From contig NZ_LWQT01000077.1 of assembly GCF_001650715.1 (NCBI RefSeq), forward strand, positions 206,337 through 270,336: a stretch of 64,000 nucleotides of DNA, in the 5' to 3' direction. This stretch comes from Paramagnetospirillum marisnigri. GTDB taxonomy: Bacteria > Pseudomonadota > Alphaproteobacteria > Rhodospirillales > Magnetospirillaceae. The translations under genes and the position numbers were made by a program. The notes beneath the pieces are model-generated. The model had not been told where the DNA came from. It did not search any database and saw only the letters and a program-made list of their open reading frames with translations. This document shows, in pieces, positions 28,347-37,508 of this stretch (position 1 is the stretch's first letter; every line of letters begins with the position of its first letter).

Positions 28347-30368
28347 TCAGAAGGTGTAGCCGGGCGTGGTCTGCAACCCCTTGGCCCATTGCGGCTCCGG
28401 CCCGCCGTCGATCCAGGCCTTGCCCTCCTGGAAGATGGCGCGGGTTTCGTCGACCATTTCCTTGAGCAAGGCGTGGTAGGTGGCCAGGAAATCGGCGAAC
28501 ACCGCCGCCAGTTCGTCCGGATCCTCGATGCGGTTGAGGAAGACGCAGCCGCACTTGGCCATGCCGATGGTCGGGCCGACGAACATGGCATAGACATGGG
28601 AATAGGGACTGGTCACCCAGTTCCGGTTGATCTCGGTCAGCCGATGCAGCATCCAGCGGAAGTCGTGGCCTTCGCGCTGGATGGCGGCGTACAGTCCGTC
28701 AATAGCTGCCTCGAAGGCGTCGATCTCGGCGATATAGGCCGGAAAGTCGAAGCGGGGCAGATAGCTGCCCTTGGCCAGGAAGGTGGCATCCTTGCGGACC
28801 CGGGCATAGATGGCCTCGCGGTCCAACGGCTGGCCTTCGAATTCCAGCGCCTCGGACAGCTTGGGCACGGTGCCCTTGATGAAGCCGCCATCGCTGCAAT
28901 TGAAGGCGCGCAGGCCGAACTTGGTGACCTTGCCTTCCAGCATGTCACGGGTCCAGGACAGCACCAGGTTGGACTGGATGGTGCCGCCGAAATTGCCGGG
29001 AAAGCTGTAATCCCCAACCATCTTGCCGGTCTTGAAGGTCTTCGAGGTGTAATAGGCGGTGTTCTTGGAGTGATGGGACTCGCCGTCGCGCCAGCCGCAA
29101 TCCATGCCGAACAGATAGACGTGGCGGAACCCCATGCGCGCCGCCACCGCCACGATGGTGTTGGCCACGTTGGGGCCGATGGCGGTCATTTCGGGGAAGT
29201 CGCCCTTGAAGCAGCGGGTCGAGACCACGCTGTCGCGGAAGAAGTAGTAGGACTCGTCGAACAGGGCGGAAATGCGGGGATTGACCGTCGCCGAGGCCAC
29301 CAGCTTGATGCCGGTGAAGCGCCGCTCGGGGAAGCGCTCGGCATTCAGGTCCAGCATGTGCTCGAAAAAGTCCCAGACCTGGACCACGTTTTCCAGTTCC
29401 ACGTGGTAGTCGGGCACGATGCCATGGGCCAGCAGGATCTGCAGTGACGATCCGCCCGAGAAGATCACCGCGTGATCGCGCCACTTCTTGATGTATTCGA
29501 TGTCGTTGTCCACCGACGGTCCCGAGGTGATCAGGAAGGCGGGCGCGCTGATGGGAAGCTGAAAGTCTCCCGACAGCATATGACAGTCGTATTTCTGCAG
29601 ATTGGCTATGGTGTTCCACAGCATCTTGCGCTCGTCCTCGAAATATCCGCGCTGGATCATCTTCAGCGGAACATTGTTGACGAGATCCTCGAAGGCCTTG
29701 TCCAACGCCCAGGACGGGTAATGGCGATAGTAGTACGAGCCGTCGATGCCCAGATCGCCCTGCTCCTCCACCAACACCGCCAGATCGCGCACCAGCTGGA
29801 CCGGCAACTCGCCCAGGACGAAGGACAGCTTGGTCCCGGTCTGATCGCAGCGGTCGGCAATGGCACTCCAGTCGATGGTCGCCAGGGAATGCAGAACGAA
29901 TTCGTCGATGGCTTCCACCACCACCACCCAATCCACCGTCAGGCTCTCCACCAGGGTGGGCAGGTGATGGCCAAGACCGAGGCCGAAGACGAACAGGAAA
30001 CCGGCCCGGCAGACCGGCGCCCCGGTCAGGACGGTGGCCTTATGGCGGACGACACTGTCGAGCATGCTGTTGAACAGCCGAGCCGAACTGGGGCTGTCGC
30101 CGGACATGGCGTTGACGACCTGATAGCCCACCCGGCGCGGGGTCTCGATGAAGTCCCGCGCCTGTGCCAGCGCCAGTTCGCGGCCGTCGCACTTATAGAG
30201 CCGACCGCTGCCCAGGTCGATATCCACCGGCACGCCTTGGTCGCGGATGATGCTGCTGAGCGGCGTCCGGATGGCCGTCAGCCGCTCATGCACCTCGGGA
30301 AACCGACGCCGGAACAGTTCCAGGTTACGTTCGAACAGTCCCGGCGATCCGTCGGCGGCCTCGGTCAT
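28347..30368 (-). CDS. Maf-type motility-associated glycosyltransferase (DUF115/MptE-like)
   Basis: A 673-residue protein of the Maf family. The central MptE-like domain (roughly residues 265-440) includes PAFLITSGPSVDNDIEYIKK, GGSSLQILLAHGIVPDYHVE and YLFGMDCGWRDGESHHSKNT. Maf proteins attach nonulosonic acids such as pseudaminic or legionaminic acid to flagellin. Its ATG (30368) overlaps the stop of the GT41-like gene upstream; a GTG at 30371 is possible. With flagellin, FlaF and a second glycosyltransferase on the same strand, a flagellin-modification role is well supported by context. No nonulosonic acid synthesis genes lie in the window. Confidence 0.88.
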   Translation of the reverse strand: MTEAADGSPGLFERNLELFRRRFPEVHERLTAIRTPLSSIIRDQGVPVDIDLGSGRLYKCDGRELALAQARDFIETPRRVGYQVVNAMSGDSPSSARLFNSMLDSVVRHKATVLTGAPVCRAGFLFVFGLGLGHHLPTLVESLTVDWVVVVEAIDEFVLHSLATIDWSAIADRCDQTGTKLSFVLGELPVQLVRDLAVLVEEQGDLGIDGSYYYRHYPSWALDKAFEDLVNNVPLKMIQRGYFEDERKMLWNTIANLQKYDCHMLSGDFQLPISAPAFLITSGPSVDNDIEYIKKWRDHAVIFSGGSSLQILLAHGIVPDYHVELENVVQVWDFFEHMLDLNAERFPERRFTGIKLVASATVNPRISALFDESYYFFRDSVVSTRCFKGDFPEMTAIGPNVANTIVAVAARMGFRHVYLFGMDCGWRDGESHHSKNTAYYTSKTFKTGKMVGDYSFPGNFGGTIQSNLVLSWTRDMLEGKVTKFGLRAFNCSDGGFIKGTVPKLSEALEFEGQPLDREAIYARVRKDATFLAKGSYLPRFDFPAYIAEIDAFEAAIDGLYAAIQREGHDFRWMLHRLTEINRNWVTSPYSHVYAMFVGPTIGMAKCGCVFLNRIEDPDELAAVFADFLATYHALLKEMVDETRAIFQEGKAWIDGGPEPQWAKGLQTTPGYTF

Positions 30369-32281
30369 CACGCCTGCAGGCGTCCAAGGGCCTGGGTCAC
30401 CGCGTCCTCGATCATGGCGGCGAAGCCCTTGGGCGAGAAGGCCGGAACCGCGGCAAGCCGCTCGGGCAACGCCGCCCGCATGGCCGACAGCGCCGCCACA
30501 TTCCCCGCCAGGGCGCTCGCCGCCGCCACATAGGCGGCCACATCGGACGCCACCAGGCTCTCGCCCAAACCGGCCGCGGCCAGGAAGGCCCCCATATCGG
30601 CGCCGACGCCCTCGCTGGCCAGGGCAATCACCGGAGCGCCACCGCGGAGGAACTCGCCAAAGGCAAGGTTATCGGCGGAGGGGAACGGCATCAGGGCCAC
30701 ATCGATGCTGGCGGCGAATTCGGCGCGGCTGCCACCCCGGACCACGTCGATACGGTGGGAGACACCGGCATTGCCGAACAGGGCCACCACCTCGTCCACC
30801 ATCGGCGGGTCCTGGAACAGGCCGGTATCACGGAACAACAGGGTCGAGCCCGGAACCGCCTGCAGGATACGCCCCCAGACCATGGCCAGTCGCGGGGTGA
30901 GTTCCGCCCGGGACAGTTCGGTCCCGAAGGTGATGGTTCCCGCCTCGACGGCGGGAGCAGGCGTCGCCACCGGCGCCGCCCCCAAGGGGTCACCCAGGCA
31001 ATAGCGACCCGAGGCGAGCGCGATCTCGCCCTCGCCCGCTTCACGACCCACGACACAGGCCAGGTAATTGCCGGGCGCGCGCCCGGCCACCGGGAGATGC
31101 AGCCAATTGATCTGCAAGGGCGCGGTATTGCGCTGGAACAGCCCACTCTTGGCGGGGGCCAACAGACCATCGGCGTCGATCACCACATGCACGCCCTCGC
31201 CACGGATCAGGGCACCCATGGTGGTGACGTCCAGGGCGGATACGTCACGCCACAGCTCGAAGGCGCCACGGGTCCAATAATTGGCGGGACTGTCGGCTTC
31301 GCCCTTGCCGAAGCCGATGACATTGACCTTGGAGCGGTCATGGGCCTTGGCGACGGCGCCAACCATGGCCCGCAGTTCGGGGGTGTCGAGGGAGGAGCAG
31401 AGATAGCAGATGCGGATGGGCGAGGCCCCGGCATATTTGGGCGCCGGGCGCACCGTCTTCGGCGCGGCGGCGGCCAGTTGCGCCGCCCAAGCCTCGGCGA
31501 TACCGGTCGCCTTGATCTCGGCACCGTCGAAATAGCGGAAATCGGCCATGGCCGCGCCAAGAATGGCGGCCGAGGTCGGGGCGCGGGCGATGGCTTCCTG
31601 ATGGCAGGCCAGACCCTCGCGGGCCGTGCCGGACTTGATCAGGCAATGGGCGAGGCGGCTGAGCAGGGTGGCGCTGGGACCCGCCAGGGTGGCGATGGAG
31701 CGCAGCATGCCGATGGCTTCGGCGGTATCACCCCGCAGCAACTGGATCTGGGCATAGGTGTCCAGGGCTTCCACATCATTGGAGGTGACGCTGAGATGCT
31801 GCTCCACATGGAATTTGGCCTGTTCCAGATCCCCCATGTTCATGGCGGCGATGCCACGGGCCAGCAAGGGCTTGGCGGTGATCTGCGTCAGGATTTCGGT
31901 GAACTTGGGGAAGTCCGGCCCGAAATAGGGAGTTACTTCATTGGCGGCCTCTTCGGTGGTGGCCAGCTTGGCATAGTAGATGGCGTCGGCCAGGCAACCG
32001 GCCAGACCGTAGAGCACCGCCAGGATTTCCGGCACCTCCGCCGGATAGGACACGCTGTCCACCTGGGACCGCAGCAGCTTGATGGCATAACCGATGCCAC
32101 CGGCACGGTAATAGATGGCGGCCAGGGCGCAGGTGACGTCGGCGACCAAACCCGGCTCGGAAATTGAGGTCTCGGCGAGAGCCAGAGCCGCCTTGTCGTC
32201 CCCGGCTCGGACCAGCTCCATCATCTTGCTGCGGAAATCTTGGACGGCCCCGGCCGCCGCCTGGCTGTTGGAATTGGACAC
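30368..32281 (-). CDS. TPR-containing GT41/SPINDLY-like glycosyltransferase
   Basis: A 637-residue protein. Residues ~1-270 form degenerate TPR helices (GIAAMNMGDLEQAKFHVEQH, LLSRLAHCLIKSGTAREGL). Residues ~290-620 match the catalytic region of SPINDLY/O-GlcNAc-transferase-like proteins (IRICYLCSSLDTPELRAMVG, LQINWLHLPVAGRAPGNYLA, LTPRLAMVWGRILQAVPGST). Such enzymes glycosylate Ser/Thr of proteins in the cytoplasm. It sits between FlaF and the Maf gene and overlaps the latter by one base, so flagellin is the natural candidate substrate. The catalytic half diverges from canonical OGT, so sugar and activity are uncertain. Confidence 0.77.
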   Translation of the reverse strand: MSNSNSQAAAGAVQDFRSKMMELVRAGDDKAALALAETSISEPGLVADVTCALAAIYYRAGGIGYAIKLLRSQVDSVSYPAEVPEILAVLYGLAGCLADAIYYAKLATTEEAANEVTPYFGPDFPKFTEILTQITAKPLLARGIAAMNMGDLEQAKFHVEQHLSVTSNDVEALDTYAQIQLLRGDTAEAIGMLRSIATLAGPSATLLSRLAHCLIKSGTAREGLACHQEAIARAPTSAAILGAAMADFRYFDGAEIKATGIAEAWAAQLAAAAPKTVRPAPKYAGASPIRICYLCSSLDTPELRAMVGAVAKAHDRSKVNVIGFGKGEADSPANYWTRGAFELWRDVSALDVTTMGALIRGEGVHVVIDADGLLAPAKSGLFQRNTAPLQINWLHLPVAGRAPGNYLACVVGREAGEGEIALASGRYCLGDPLGAAPVATPAPAVEAGTITFGTELSRAELTPRLAMVWGRILQAVPGSTLLFRDTGLFQDPPMVDEVVALFGNAGVSHRIDVVRGGSRAEFAASIDVALMPFPSADNLAFGEFLRGGAPVIALASEGVGADMGAFLAAAGLGESLVASDVAAYVAAASALAGNVAALSAMRAALPERLAAVPAFSPKGFAAMIEDAVTQALGRLQA

Positions 32282-32324
32282 GGATCACCCCCTGGTCTTG
32301 CGTCCCGACGATAAATACCGCCGA

Positions 32325-32753
32325 TCAGATCACTTCATTGGTGGTTAGATTGGCCTGGGGCTGTGGCTCCGTCCCTTCCTTGGGGGGGATGACCGTGAAC
32401 AGGCCACCAGCCAACTGCCGGTTGATATTGATCAGGACGTCGGCCTTGCTGCGTTCGCGGGTGGCGATGATATCGACCGTGCGCTTATCGACGAAATTGG
32501 ATAGCGACAGCCAGTTCTGGCGCAACTCCAGCGGCAGGTCGCATTCGGGTGAAGACAGCTCCGACTGATAGATCGTCCACAGCTTCCAGTTGAGACGCAC
32601 AGCCCCCAGGAAATCCTCGATATCCACCGATTCCGATTGCCCTTCCGACATGCGCCGTGCCGTCTCGGTCAGCGCCCAGGCCTCGGTCTCACGCGGGTTT
32701 CCCCCGGCAGGAATAGACCGATAGCGGCCTTGATCGGTTTTGGGATAGGCCAT
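32325..32753 (-). CDS. flaF: flagellar biosynthesis regulator FlaF
   Basis: A 142-residue protein matching alphaproteobacterial FlaF, which acts with FlbT in post-transcriptional control of flagellin synthesis and in flagellin secretion. Conserved parts are RETEAWALTETARRM, FLGAVRLNWKLWTIYQSEL and LRQNWLSLSNFVDKRT. It lies 167 bp downstream of the flagellin stop, the classic neighbour position, but flbT is not next to it. The extra C-terminal tail (EGTEPQPQANLTTNEVI) is poorly conserved. Beginning 43 bp later is the GT41-like gene, tying flagellin control to modification. Confidence 0.9.
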   Translation of the reverse strand: MAYPKTDQGRYRSIPAGGNPRETEAWALTETARRMSEGQSESVDIEDFLGAVRLNWKLWTIYQSELSSPECDLPLELRQNWLSLSNFVDKRTVDIIATRERSKADVLININRQLAGGLFTVIPPKEGTEPQPQANLTTNEVI

Positions 32754-32862
32754 TTGAGCGAACCTCCGGCTTCACAGGCGATGATCCCGTAACAATGAGC
32801 CTGGATTGGTTAAGTTTGGGTTGATGGCTCACCAAAAGCCAGTCGCGCGTCACGAAAGAAAA

Positions 32863-32889
32863 AGCGGACGGCGATAAACGCCGTCCGCT
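32863..32889 (-). terminator. rho-independent terminator of the flagellin gene
   Basis: A perfect 11-bp stem (AGCGGACGGCG / CGCCGTCCGCT) with a 5-nt loop is followed on the minus strand by TTTTTCTTT. It lies 31 bp after the flagellin stop and separates it from flaF. Confidence 0.88.
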
Positions 32890-32920
32890 CAATTCTACCA
32901 AGCTCTAACGAGCCCGCGAC

Positions 32921-33814
32921 TTACCGGAAGAGCGACAGAACGCCCTGCTCGGCCTGGGCGGCCCCGGAGAGCGCCTGAATGCCGAGCTGCTGACGTGTCT
33001 GCAGCGACACCAGGTTGGCGCCTTCTTCGTTCAGATCGGTCAGCACCAGCTTGTCGCCGCCGATCTTCAGGGTATTGATGTATTCCTTGGTGAAGTCCAG
33101 ACGGGTCTGGAGCAGAGCCACGTTGGCACCCAGGGTCTTCGCAGTGGTACGAACCGAGGTGATGCCCGATTCGAACATGGCGATGTAGGCGTCGAACACC
33201 GACACCGACGAGGACACCGAGGAGAAGCCGGCGAACATCGACACACCGGCGATACGGGAGATACCGGCCGAGGTAGCGATGACGGAGGCGCCCAGGGTGA
33301 AGGCGGTCATGACCAGGCCACCGGACACTGTGACGTTGGCGCCGTCCACCTGCAGAACGTTGGCGGTCTTTTCCGAGAACTGCACCTTGATGTTCGAAGC
33401 GGTCGCGTTGATCAGGTTCAGGCCCTGATAGGACGCGTCGTTCGCAAGGTAGTTCATCTGAGAGGCCAGGGTATTCAGCTGGTCGCCGAGGGTCTTACGG
33501 TCCGCTTCGGACGCAGACTTGGCGGAGAGCACGATACCTTTCATCTGGACCATCAGGTTTTCAACCTTCGTCACCGCATTAAGAGCGGTCGACAGATTGC
33601 TGATACCCTGATCGATTTCGGACTTGCGGGTCGACATGTCGCCCGCGCGATCCTTCAGGGACTTGTCCTGGAAGAACGCAACCGCGTCGTCGATGGCGGA
33701 GCTGACGTTCTTGCCGGTGGACAGGCGGGTATTGGTACGAGCAACGAGGTCGCCGGTATTTTGCAGCGACAGCAGGTTGTTGCGGATCGTGGCAGAGAGT
33801 GTGACGTCGGCCAT
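32921..33814 (-). CDS. fliC: flagellin
   Basis: A 297-residue flagellin, the filament subunit exported by the flagellar type III system. The N-terminal D0/D1 region (SATIRNNLLSLQNTGDLVART, LSTGKNVSSAIDDAVAFF) and the C-terminal D0 helix (ISLQT-like LVSLQTRQQLGIQALSGAAQ, ending SLFR) are conserved. The central part is short and rich in Ser, Thr and Ala, offering many O-glycosylation sites. AAAGGA lies 7 bp before the ATG, and a strong terminator follows. Downstream flaF and two glycosyltransferase genes indicate a modified flagellin. Confidence 0.94.
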   Translation of the reverse strand: MADVTLSATIRNNLLSLQNTGDLVARTNTRLSTGKNVSSAIDDAVAFFQDKSLKDRAGDMSTRKSEIDQGISNLSTALNAVTKVENLMVQMKGIVLSAKSASEADRKTLGDQLNTLASQMNYLANDASYQGLNLINATASNIKVQFSEKTANVLQVDGANVTVSGGLVMTAFTLGASVIATSAGISRIAGVSMFAGFSSVSSSVSVFDAYIAMFESGITSVRTTAKTLGANVALLQTRLDFTKEYINTLKIGGDKLVLTDLNEEGANLVSLQTRQQLGIQALSGAAQAEQGVLSLFR

Positions 33815-33928
33815 GGCGATATCCTTTCTGGATTAAGCCGTTTGACAATCGCAGGCCTTTGAGGCTGCGCCAATTCTAGCGGCCTCAACGGCCTGGGCAA
33901 GGACCAGATTTCGATCCCTACTGACTGT

Positions 33929-33961
33929 AGCCTAGGAGATATTCCAGCGAAATGCAAGCCC
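33929..33961 (-). promoter_or_regulatory. flagellin promoter region, sigma class ambiguous
   Basis: On the minus strand GGGCTT-GCATT-TCGCT keeps the GG/GC spacing of a sigma-54 promoter, though with several mismatches. The overlapping TTGCAT-N17-TAGGCT fits sigma-70 loosely. No sigma-28 match was seen. The site lies 115-147 bp upstream of the ATG, leaving a long leader that could be the target of FlaF/FlbT-type control. Confidence 0.4.
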
Positions 33962-34070
33962 TTTGACGGATTAGGGGATTCAGCCGAGACGCGGCGGCAT
34001 TGACCCTCCCTCCGCCAGCGCTTAGCCTGCCAGTCAGCCGCCCCAGGACAGAGCGTCAGGATACACCGTC

Positions 34071-34499
34071 ATGCCGCGGGTCACCATCGAGATACCCCCA
34101 GATTTCCAGTTTGCCACCGAGATTACCATCTGCATCGGCCAGATCAATTACGGCCACCACCTGGATAACGCGGCCTTGCTGTCGCTGGTCTCAGAGGCCC
34201 GGGTCCGCTTCCTCAAATCGCTGGGCTATGGGGAACTGGACGTGGAGGGATTGGGCATCATCGTGGCCGATGCCGCCATCCGCTATCGCTCCGAGGCCTT
34301 CCACGGCGAGATCCTGGTGTTCGAGATGGCCGCCGCCGACCTCAACAAATACGGCTGCGATCTGGTCTGGCGCGCCCGCGCCAAGGAGGACGGCCGCGAG
34401 GTCGCCCAGGGCAAGACCGGCATCCTGTTCTTCGATTACGCCGCCCGCAAACCCGCTCCCGCGCCGCCCGAATTCCTCCGCAAGACCGGCCTGGCCTGA
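34071..34499 (+). CDS. acyl-CoA thioesterase-like hotdog-fold protein
   Basis: A 142-residue single hotdog domain of the YbgC/4-hydroxybenzoyl-CoA thioesterase type. The helix motif is INYGHHLDNAALLSLVSEARVRFL (residues 25-48) with the YRSEAFHGEILVFEMAA strand block. The catalytic Asp common in this family (D-x-N-G-H) is not visible; Gln24 occupies a nearby place, so the chemistry may differ. It probably hydrolyses acyl-CoA esters. It precedes a lipoprotein gene by 29 bp. Confidence 0.8.
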   Translation: MPRVTIEIPPDFQFATEITICIGQINYGHHLDNAALLSLVSEARVRFLKSLGYGELDVEGLGIIVADAAIRYRSEAFHGEILVFEMAAADLNKYGCDLVWRARAKEDGREVAQGKTGILFFDYAARKPAPAPPEFLRKTGLA

Positions 34500-34528
34500 C
34501 CTTCGCCCCCTCCCCGGACACAACGCCC

Positions 34529-35062
34529 ATGATCAAGCGCTTCCTCTCGCTCGGCGCCGCCGCTTTGGCCACCCTGGTCAGCGGCTGCGGCGACGGCCCC
34601 TCCACGGTTCCCGGCACCTATCGCAGTCCGGCGACCTGGAGTTCGTTCATCTACGCCACCTCGTCAGGGCCGCTGCTGCTGGATCTGCGCGGCGACCCGT
34701 TCGGCGGCGGAGCCGCGACCCTGGCTCGGGCCGTGTCCACGGCGGTCGCCGGGGCCGTTCCCGGCCGCCCCTTCCAGGTCACCCTCGACCCCGCCTCCGC
34801 CGCCCAAGCCAAATACCGCATCGTGATGATCCTGGGCGCCGCCGCCGGGGCCGACGAGCGAGCCGCCTGCGCCGGCGGCGCCAAGGGCGGGTCCGCCCCG
34901 GTGGGCCAGGGACGATTGGAGGTGGTGGCCTCGTTTTGCGAGGGCGACGCGCCGCTGTCCTCGTCACGCGGCTGGGTCGCCCGGCTGGACGGCCCCGATG
35001 ACCGCCGGTTCGGCCTGCTGATCGGCCAGCTTGCCCGCGACCTGATCGGCCAGCCTCCGTGA
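34529..35062 (+). CDS. putative lipoprotein of unknown function
   Basis: A 177-residue protein with a type II signal peptide: a hydrophobic segment ends in the lipobox LVSGC, so C20 would be lipidated and the protein anchored facing the periplasm. The mature part contains two further cysteines (ACAGG and SFCEG), which may form a disulphide. I recognise no domain. It follows the thioesterase by 29 bp and may be cotranscribed. Confidence 0.6.
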   Translation: MIKRFLSLGAAALATLVSGCGDGPSTVPGTYRSPATWSSFIYATSSGPLLLDLRGDPFGGGAATLARAVSTAVAGAVPGRPFQVTLDPASAAQAKYRIVMILGAAAGADERAACAGGAKGGSAPVGQGRLEVVASFCEGDAPLSSSRGWVARLDGPDDRRFGLLIGQLARDLIGQPP

Positions 35063-35150
35063 GACGGCGGCACGGCGAATCCAGTTCGTGACATTTGCTA
35101 AAGAATGAGTTAACGTTGGCTTACTTATGTTCAGCCAGAAAGGCAGGACC

Positions 35151-35384
35151 ATGGACGTATCATCCGTCGGCGTCGCGAACTCGGCGCAATACCTGCAAAA
35201 GGCCGCTACCGGCCAGCAGGCTCCGCTGAGCGCTATCAAGCAGGAAGAGCAGGCCGCCCAGGCCATCGCGCTGAGCCTGTCGCAAAGCGCGCAACAGCTT
35301 CAACAACAGCAGCAGCCCCAGGCCGCGAAGCCCTCCGATGTGGGCAAGTCGGCGGTGGGTCAGCTTCTGGACGTCCAGGCCTAG
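35151..35384 (+). CDS. YjfB-like putative motility protein
   Basis: A 77-residue, Gln/Ala-rich protein starting MDVSSVGVANSAQYLQKA and ending GQLLDVQA, the outline of the small YjfB family found next to motility genes. It has no membrane segment and is likely helical, with a poly-Gln stretch (QQLQQQQQPQ). The start at 35151 has AGGA 4 bp upstream; the frame begins 8 codons earlier at 35127. The role is unknown, and the link to motility is by family name only. Confidence 0.6.
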   Translation: MDVSSVGVANSAQYLQKAATGQQAPLSAIKQEEQAAQAIALSLSQSAQQLQQQQQPQAAKPSDVGKSAVGQLLDVQA

Positions 35385-35601
35385 ACAGCGGTCCGATTCT
35401 GACGCTTAGATCCCTAAGCGTCAGGTGAATCGACACACCGACTGATTGAAACGCGGAAACAAATCCAAAATTTGCGAGTGATGCAAATGTTGGTTTTTTC
35501 CCGCTAGGCCTGCGTCGCCACCCGGCATGGGGTGCCCTTTAACGGGCACGCCATCCATCATCTCCCGCTCGCCCGCCGCCCCGCGTGGCGGATGGGCTTT
35601 G

Positions 35602-35892
35602 TCATGTCGCGGCCCCTTCCATGATGCGGGCCAGCGCGATGTCGCGTTCCGTCACGCCCCCCGCGTCATGGGTTGTCAGGGTGACATCCACCCGATTCCA
35701 CACATTGGCCCATTCGGGGTGGTGATTCATCCGCTCGGCCGCCAGGGCTACCTTGGTCATGAAGGCGAAGGCCTCGACAAAATCCTTGAAGCGGAAACTC
35801 CGGGTGATGGCGTCGCGCCCCTCGCATTCCAGCCATTCCGGCAATTCGGCAAGGGCGGCGGCGCGCAGGGGACCGGTGAGAGCGGCGGACAT
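35602..35892 (-). CDS. pterin-4a-carbinolamine dehydratase
   Basis: A 96-residue protein of the PCD/DCoH family that dehydrates 4a-hydroxytetrahydrobiopterin. The signature is present: [40 protein letters not shown], with the conserved H-H-P-E-W core and the [11 protein letters not shown] end. No phenylalanine hydroxylase lies nearby, so the enzyme may serve pterin recycling more generally. The 217-bp gap before it (35385-35601) holds only a short GTGCCC/GGGCAC hairpin at 35532-35549. Confidence 0.92.
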   Translation of the reverse strand: MSAALTGPLRAAALAELPEWLECEGRDAITRSFRFKDFVEAFAFMTKVALAAERMNHHPEWANVWNRVDVTLTTHDAGGVTERDIALARIMEGAAT

Positions 35893-35982
35893 GGCGGTAT
35901 CCTCGGATTGTTTCTGCGGCCCCCCTTCCCCAAATGGGCTTCTCTGGCGCCCGCGACAAGGACAGGCTAAATTCAATCCATC

Positions 35983-36390
35983 ATGAGCAGAGTCATCCCG
36001 CACCACAGCACGCCACCCAGCTGCGCCGACCTGGAAACCATCGCCGCCGCCGCTTTCGCCGATATCCCGGAGGAATTGCGCCGCTACGCCGCCGACGTGG
36101 TCATTCGCGTCGAGGACTTCCCCGACGAGGAGGTCGAGCGCGAGATGGATCTGGAAAGCCCGTTCGACCTGCTGGGGCTGTATCGCGGCACCGCCCAGGA
36201 CATCATGGCCTTTGGTGGCGCGCCCTCCTCGGTGGACATGATCTTTCTCTACCGTCGGCCGATCCTGGATTACTGGTGCGAAACCGGCGAGGATCTGTCC
36301 TCGGTGGTCAAGCATGTGCTGATCCATGAGATCGGACACCATTTCGGCCTGTCGGACGACGACATGGAGCGAATCGAGGACGAGGCGTGA
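35983..36390 (+). CDS. zincin-like metallopeptidase family protein
   Basis: A 135-residue cytoplasmic protein. The zinc motif is HEIGH (H115, E116, H119), followed by D125 in GLSDDDM as the likely third ligand, the pattern of the small zincin family PF06262. [12 protein letters not shown] and LLGLYRG are also conserved parts. Substrates are unknown. Its stop overlaps the ATG of the solute-binding-protein gene (TGATG), so the pair is translationally coupled. Confidence 0.85.
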   Translation: MSRVIPHHSTPPSCADLETIAAAAFADIPEELRRYAADVVIRVEDFPDEEVEREMDLESPFDLLGLYRGTAQDIMAFGGAPSSVDMIFLYRRPILDYWCETGEDLSSVVKHVLIHEIGHHFGLSDDDMERIEDEA

Positions 36391-37508
36391 TGCCCTCCTC
36401 GGCGCCCCGCCGCTGGCAACCACGGTCCGCAGGCGTGGCCATGGCCATCCTGGCCCTGATCATTGCCCTCGCACCCTGCCCGTCCCTGGCGGCGGGCGAC
36501 TTGCGGGTCCTGGCCAGGGCGAGGACCATCGCCCCCGAGGTGCTGACCAAGTTCGAACGCGAGACCGGCATCCGCGCCATCGGGGAAGAGGTGGGCGATT
36601 CCGGCGAAATGGTGGCCCGCCTCAAGGGCGGGCAATCAGGATTCGACATCGCCTTCCCCCCCGATCATCACGTGGCAGACCTGATCGAGGCCGGATTGCT
36701 GGAGCGGGTCTGGGCCGACCGCCTGCCCGGTTTCTGGAATATCGAGGATCCCTGGCGGTCGCGCTCCTTCGACCCCCGCAACGAATACACCATCCCCAAC
36801 CAGTGGGGCACCACCTCCTTCGCCGTGGATACCTCCATCCACAAGGGCGACATCGACACCTTGCGCCTGTTGTTCGACCCGCCACCAGAAGTGGCGGGCC
36901 GGGTCGGCATACTGGACGGCGCCGATATCGTGCAATTGGCTTTGCTTTATCTCGGAGAAGCCCGCTGCACCCCCGATACCGGCCGCCTGGACAAGGCCTT
37001 GAAGGAAGTGCACCCCCTGCTGGCCCGGGCCCGGCTGGTCCGCCCCGCCGACATGGTCCAGTCCCTGGGAGGAGGCGATCTGGCCCTGGCGGTGGTTCGC
37101 AGCGGCGATGCCATGCGGGCTCGCGACAGCCGCCCCAGCCTGGCTTACGCCTATCCGCGCGAGGGCAATCTGGTGTGGACCGACGTGATCGCGGTGCCGC
37201 GCAATCCTCCCAACCGCGCCAATGCCCTGAAGTTCCTGACCTTCATGCTGAAGCCGGAGAACGCGGCCCTGCAGTCCAATTTCAACCGCTCGGCCAATAT
37301 GATCCGGGGCAGTGAAGCCCATATGCTGGCGCCGGTTCTCGCGGCGCCGGAACTGGTGGCGCCATGGCCGGCCAAGGTGGGATTCCTGGTGTCGTGCGGC
37401 GCCAAGGTGCAGCGCCGCCACGAAGAGGTCTGGGAACAGGCCAAGCGCCAGGCCCTGAAAAGCTCCGTCAGCCCTGAGGATGCAGCGGCGTCCCGACCGG
37501 CACCTTGA
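36390..37508 (+). CDS. periplasmic solute-binding protein, PotD-like (orphan)
   Basis: A 372-residue exported protein: the signal peptide spans about residues 1-36 ([11 protein letters not shown]). The mature part follows the polyamine-binding PotD/PotF layout: [59 protein letters not shown] and [23 protein letters not shown]. Such proteins bind spermidine or putrescine and deliver it to an ABC permease, but no permease or ATPase gene is adjacent. It may act alone as a sensor or serve a distant transporter. ATG 36390 overlaps the zincin stop. Its 3' end overlaps the convergent gene by 41 bp. Confidence 0.82.
   Translation: MPSSAPRRWQPRSAGVAMAILALIIALAPCPSLAAGDLRVLARARTIAPEVLTKFERETGIRAIGEEVGDSGEMVARLKGGQSGFDIAFPPDHHVADLIEAGLLERVWADRLPGFWNIEDPWRSRSFDPRNEYTIPNQWGTTSFAVDTSIHKGDIDTLRLLFDPPPEVAGRVGILDGADIVQLALLYLGEARCTPDTGRLDKALKEVHPLLARARLVRPADMVQSLGGGDLALAVVRSGDAMRARDSRPSLAYAYPREGNLVWTDVIAVPRNPPNRANALKFLTFMLKPENAALQSNFNRSANMIRGSEAHMLAPVLAAPELVAPWPAKVGFLVSCGAKVQRRHEEVWEQAKRQALKSSVSPEDAAASRPAP

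Noticed and set aside
27042..29447. 801-codon plus-strand frame opposite asnB and the Maf gene
   Set aside because: It spans two real genes of the other strand and shows no domain; it is a GC-driven shadow.
35532..35549. Terminator before the pterin dehydratase
   Set aside because: The GTGCCC/GGGCAC stem is only 6 bp and has no T-tract on either strand.
36387..36389. GTG start for the PotD-like gene
   Set aside because: The ATG at 36390 overlaps the upstream stop in the usual coupled form and is the better start.
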